DNA from: Candidatus Bathyarchaeota archaeon JdFR-04
GTDB lineage: Archaea; Thermoproteota; Bathyarchaeia; Bathyarchaeales; UBA233
Direction: 5' to 3'
NCBI GenBank assembly: GCA_002010925.1
Contig: MTLR01000060.1
Span: 1-6,686, forward strand
DNA: 6,686 nucleotides
Shown here: positions 5,849 through 6,686 of the stretch, piece by piece
How the letters are laid out: each line of letters begins with the position of its first letter
How positions within the stretch are numbered: position 1 is the first letter of the stretch
Position numbers and translations under genes: made by a program
Notes under the pieces: model-generated
Told to the model about the DNA's origin: nothing
The model's database searches: none
What the model saw: only the letters and a program-made list of their open reading frames with translations

Positions 5849-6456
5849 CAGCTTCCCTCCTTTTCCTTGGTTTTTGCCGGTTTCTTTGCACGTTTGGTTG
5901 TTTTGCGTTTTGCTCGGGCTTTTGGTTTTTTAGTACTCTTCACAGCTGTTTCTTCTCCTTCTTTTTTCCTTTTAGTTCTTTTCCTAGCCCTTGTTTTCTT
6001 TGGTTTTTCCGGTTCGGTTTCTTTCGCGGGTTTTTGCTTTTCTTTTTCTTCTTTTGGTTTCTCTTCAGCTATTTTGGCTTCTTCCAAGGTTTTTCTTGCT
6101 GTTTTCTTTCTTTCCAAGATTTTCTTTCGCCATTTATCATCCAAGTTTAACTTTGTAATCATAACCTTTGAAGGGTGGATTGCCACAAAAATTGTTGTTC
6201 CGTCCACTTTTTCTCGGGTTAACCCTTCCAAGAAAACTCGGTATTTCCTGCGGTCAACCCTGGTGATTTTTCCCTCAAACCCTTTATGATCGCCTCGGGT
6301 TATCATTACGGTGTCGCCAGTCCTAACTGGAAGCGATTTTACTCCGTGGGTTTTTTGGAGTTCTGGCGTTAGAGGGGCTGAAAAGTGTTTGTAACGTCTA
6401 TGTAACGGTGCTTGAAACAGCATTTTTCTTTGTTTTCCGGGTTTTGTTACGAGCAT
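5848..6456 (-). CDS. rpl24: 50S ribosomal protein L24 (uL24) with long Lys-rich C-terminal extension
   Basis: A 202-residue protein whose first ~118 residues are an ordinary archaeal L24 (eukaryotic L26-like): KQRKMLFQAPLHRRYK (8-23), LTPELQKTHGVKSLPVRTGD (29-48), KOW motif ITRGDHKGFEGKITRVD (52-68) and AIHPSKVMITKL (92-103). L24 is an early 23S-binding assembly protein near the exit tunnel. Residues 119-202 are a low-complexity tail, first mixed Glu/Lys (about 121-152), then Lys/Arg/Ala/Pro/Thr (153-199), with no stop or frame change. Archaeal L24 usually ends near residue 120, so this is a clear extension. ATG at 6456 follows GGAGGAG (6461-6467), whose first G is the last base of the L14 TAG stop. 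The stop TGA overlaps the S4e ATG. Confidence 0.95.
   Translation of the reverse strand: MLVTKPGKQRKMLFQAPLHRRYKHFSAPLTPELQKTHGVKSLPVRTGDTVMITRGDHKGFEGKITRVDRRKYRVFLEGLTREKVDGTTIFVAIHPSKVMITKLNLDDKWRKKILERKKTARKTLEEAKIAEEKPKEEKEKQKPAKETEPEKPKKTRARKRTKRKKEGEETAVKSTKKPKARAKRKTTKRAKKPAKTKEKEGS
5855..5862 (-). promoter_or_regulatory. Strong Shine-Dalgarno of rps4e inside the L24 tail
   Basis: The minus strand reads AAGGAGGG, encoding the K-E-G end of the L24 tail, six nt before the S4e ATG. With the TGATG stop/start overlap it indicates translational coupling of S4e to L24. Confidence 0.7.
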
Positions 6457-6460
6457 TTTT

Positions 6461-6467
6461 CTCCTCC
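6461..6467 (-). promoter_or_regulatory. Shine-Dalgarno of rpl24 overlapping the L14 stop codon
   Basis: The minus strand reads TAGGAGGAGAAAAATG: the G of the L14 TAG is the first base of GGAGGAG, which ends four nt before the L24 ATG. It fixes the L24 start and couples the two genes. Confidence 0.7.
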
Positions 6468-6686
6468 TACACGATTATACTGGCTGCACTGGCTATTCTA
6501 GGCCATTTTTCGGCTGCTTCCTTGGCAACTGGCCCTCGGATTTCGGAGCCCTTCATTTCTCCTTCTTTTGTCATTATTACGGCAGCATTATCTTCGAATT
6601 GAACCCATATTCCTTCGACTCGTCGGTAAGGTTTTCTTTGTCTAACTATCACGGCCTGAAAGATTTTCTTGCGCATGTCAGGAGTC
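6467..6686 (-). CDS. rpl14: 50S ribosomal protein L14 (uL14), C-terminal part
   Basis: The 3' part of L14, cut by the right window edge; 72 residues are readable of an expected ~130-140. The frame stays open to the edge (TPDMRKK...), and the ATG at 6676 is an internal methionine, not a start. Family motifs are [12 protein letters not shown] (8-19 from that Met), [20 protein letters not shown] (27-46) and [20 protein letters not shown] (47-66), the archaeal/eukaryotic L14 C-terminus. L14 lies on the subunit interface of the 50S, and in the family contacts L19e-type and factor-binding regions. It is the first gene of the block in this window; in archaea S17 usually lies upstream. Stop is TAG, ten nt before L24. 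Confidence 0.96.
   Translation of the reverse strand, partial: TPDMRKKIFQAVIVRQRKPYRRVEGIWVQFEDNAAVIMTKEGEMKGSEIRGPVAKEAAEKWPRIASAASIIV

Noticed and set aside
5800..6289. Long plus-strand frames rich in Phe/Ser/Leu opposite the L24 gene that look like membrane proteins
   Set aside because: They are the antisense of Lys/Arg/Glu-rich L24 codons (AAG/AAA become CTT/TTT). The minus-strand frame is a clear L24, so the hydrophobicity is an artefact.

Overview
The window shows an archaeal chromosome segment, almost all of it taken up by the spc-type ribosomal protein operon. The order on the minus strand, reading from the right edge leftwards, is uL14 (5'-truncated by the window edge), uL24, eS4, uL5, uS14, uS8, uL6, eL32, eL19, uL18, uS5, uL30. 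The domain is clear from S4e, L32e and L19e, which bacteria lack, from the archaeal/eukaryotic forms of L24, L18, S5 and L30, and from the gene order. Base composition is moderate. The exact lineage cannot be fixed from this window; a Thermoproteota/Bathyarchaeia-type archaeon is a low-confidence guess.

Layout: 66-536 (+) is a single-domain GAF protein that closely resembles free methionine-(R)-sulfoxide reductase (fRMsr/MsrC). It has the two-cysteine arrangement reported for the archaeal 'type II' enzyme. 537-631 is a convergent intergenic gap holding short T-tracts and an 11-bp hairpin. 632-6686 (-) is the ribosomal operon: twelve genes with junctions between an 8-nt overlap and a 16-nt gap, several of them ATGA, TGATG or TAGTG stop/start overlaps. 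Most have a recognisable Shine-Dalgarno sequence inside the 3' end of the preceding gene, so translational coupling is likely along the whole block. The operon promoter must lie beyond the right edge.

S14 (54 codons, 4365-4529) is a short gene that a length cut-off would miss; it is intact and zinc-binding. The proteins assemble in both subunits (L5, L6, L14, L18, L19e, L24, L30, L32e in 50S; S4e, S5, S8, S14 in 30S).

I did not find a previously undescribed system here. The points worth a second look are modest: the operon ends after L30 where L15 and secY usually follow in archaea; L24 and L18 carry long Lys-rich C-terminal tails sharing a short motif; L5 has a start-codon ambiguity that its Shine-Dalgarno sequence can settle; and the fRMsr-like protein has a histidine where the classical enzyme has a cysteine.
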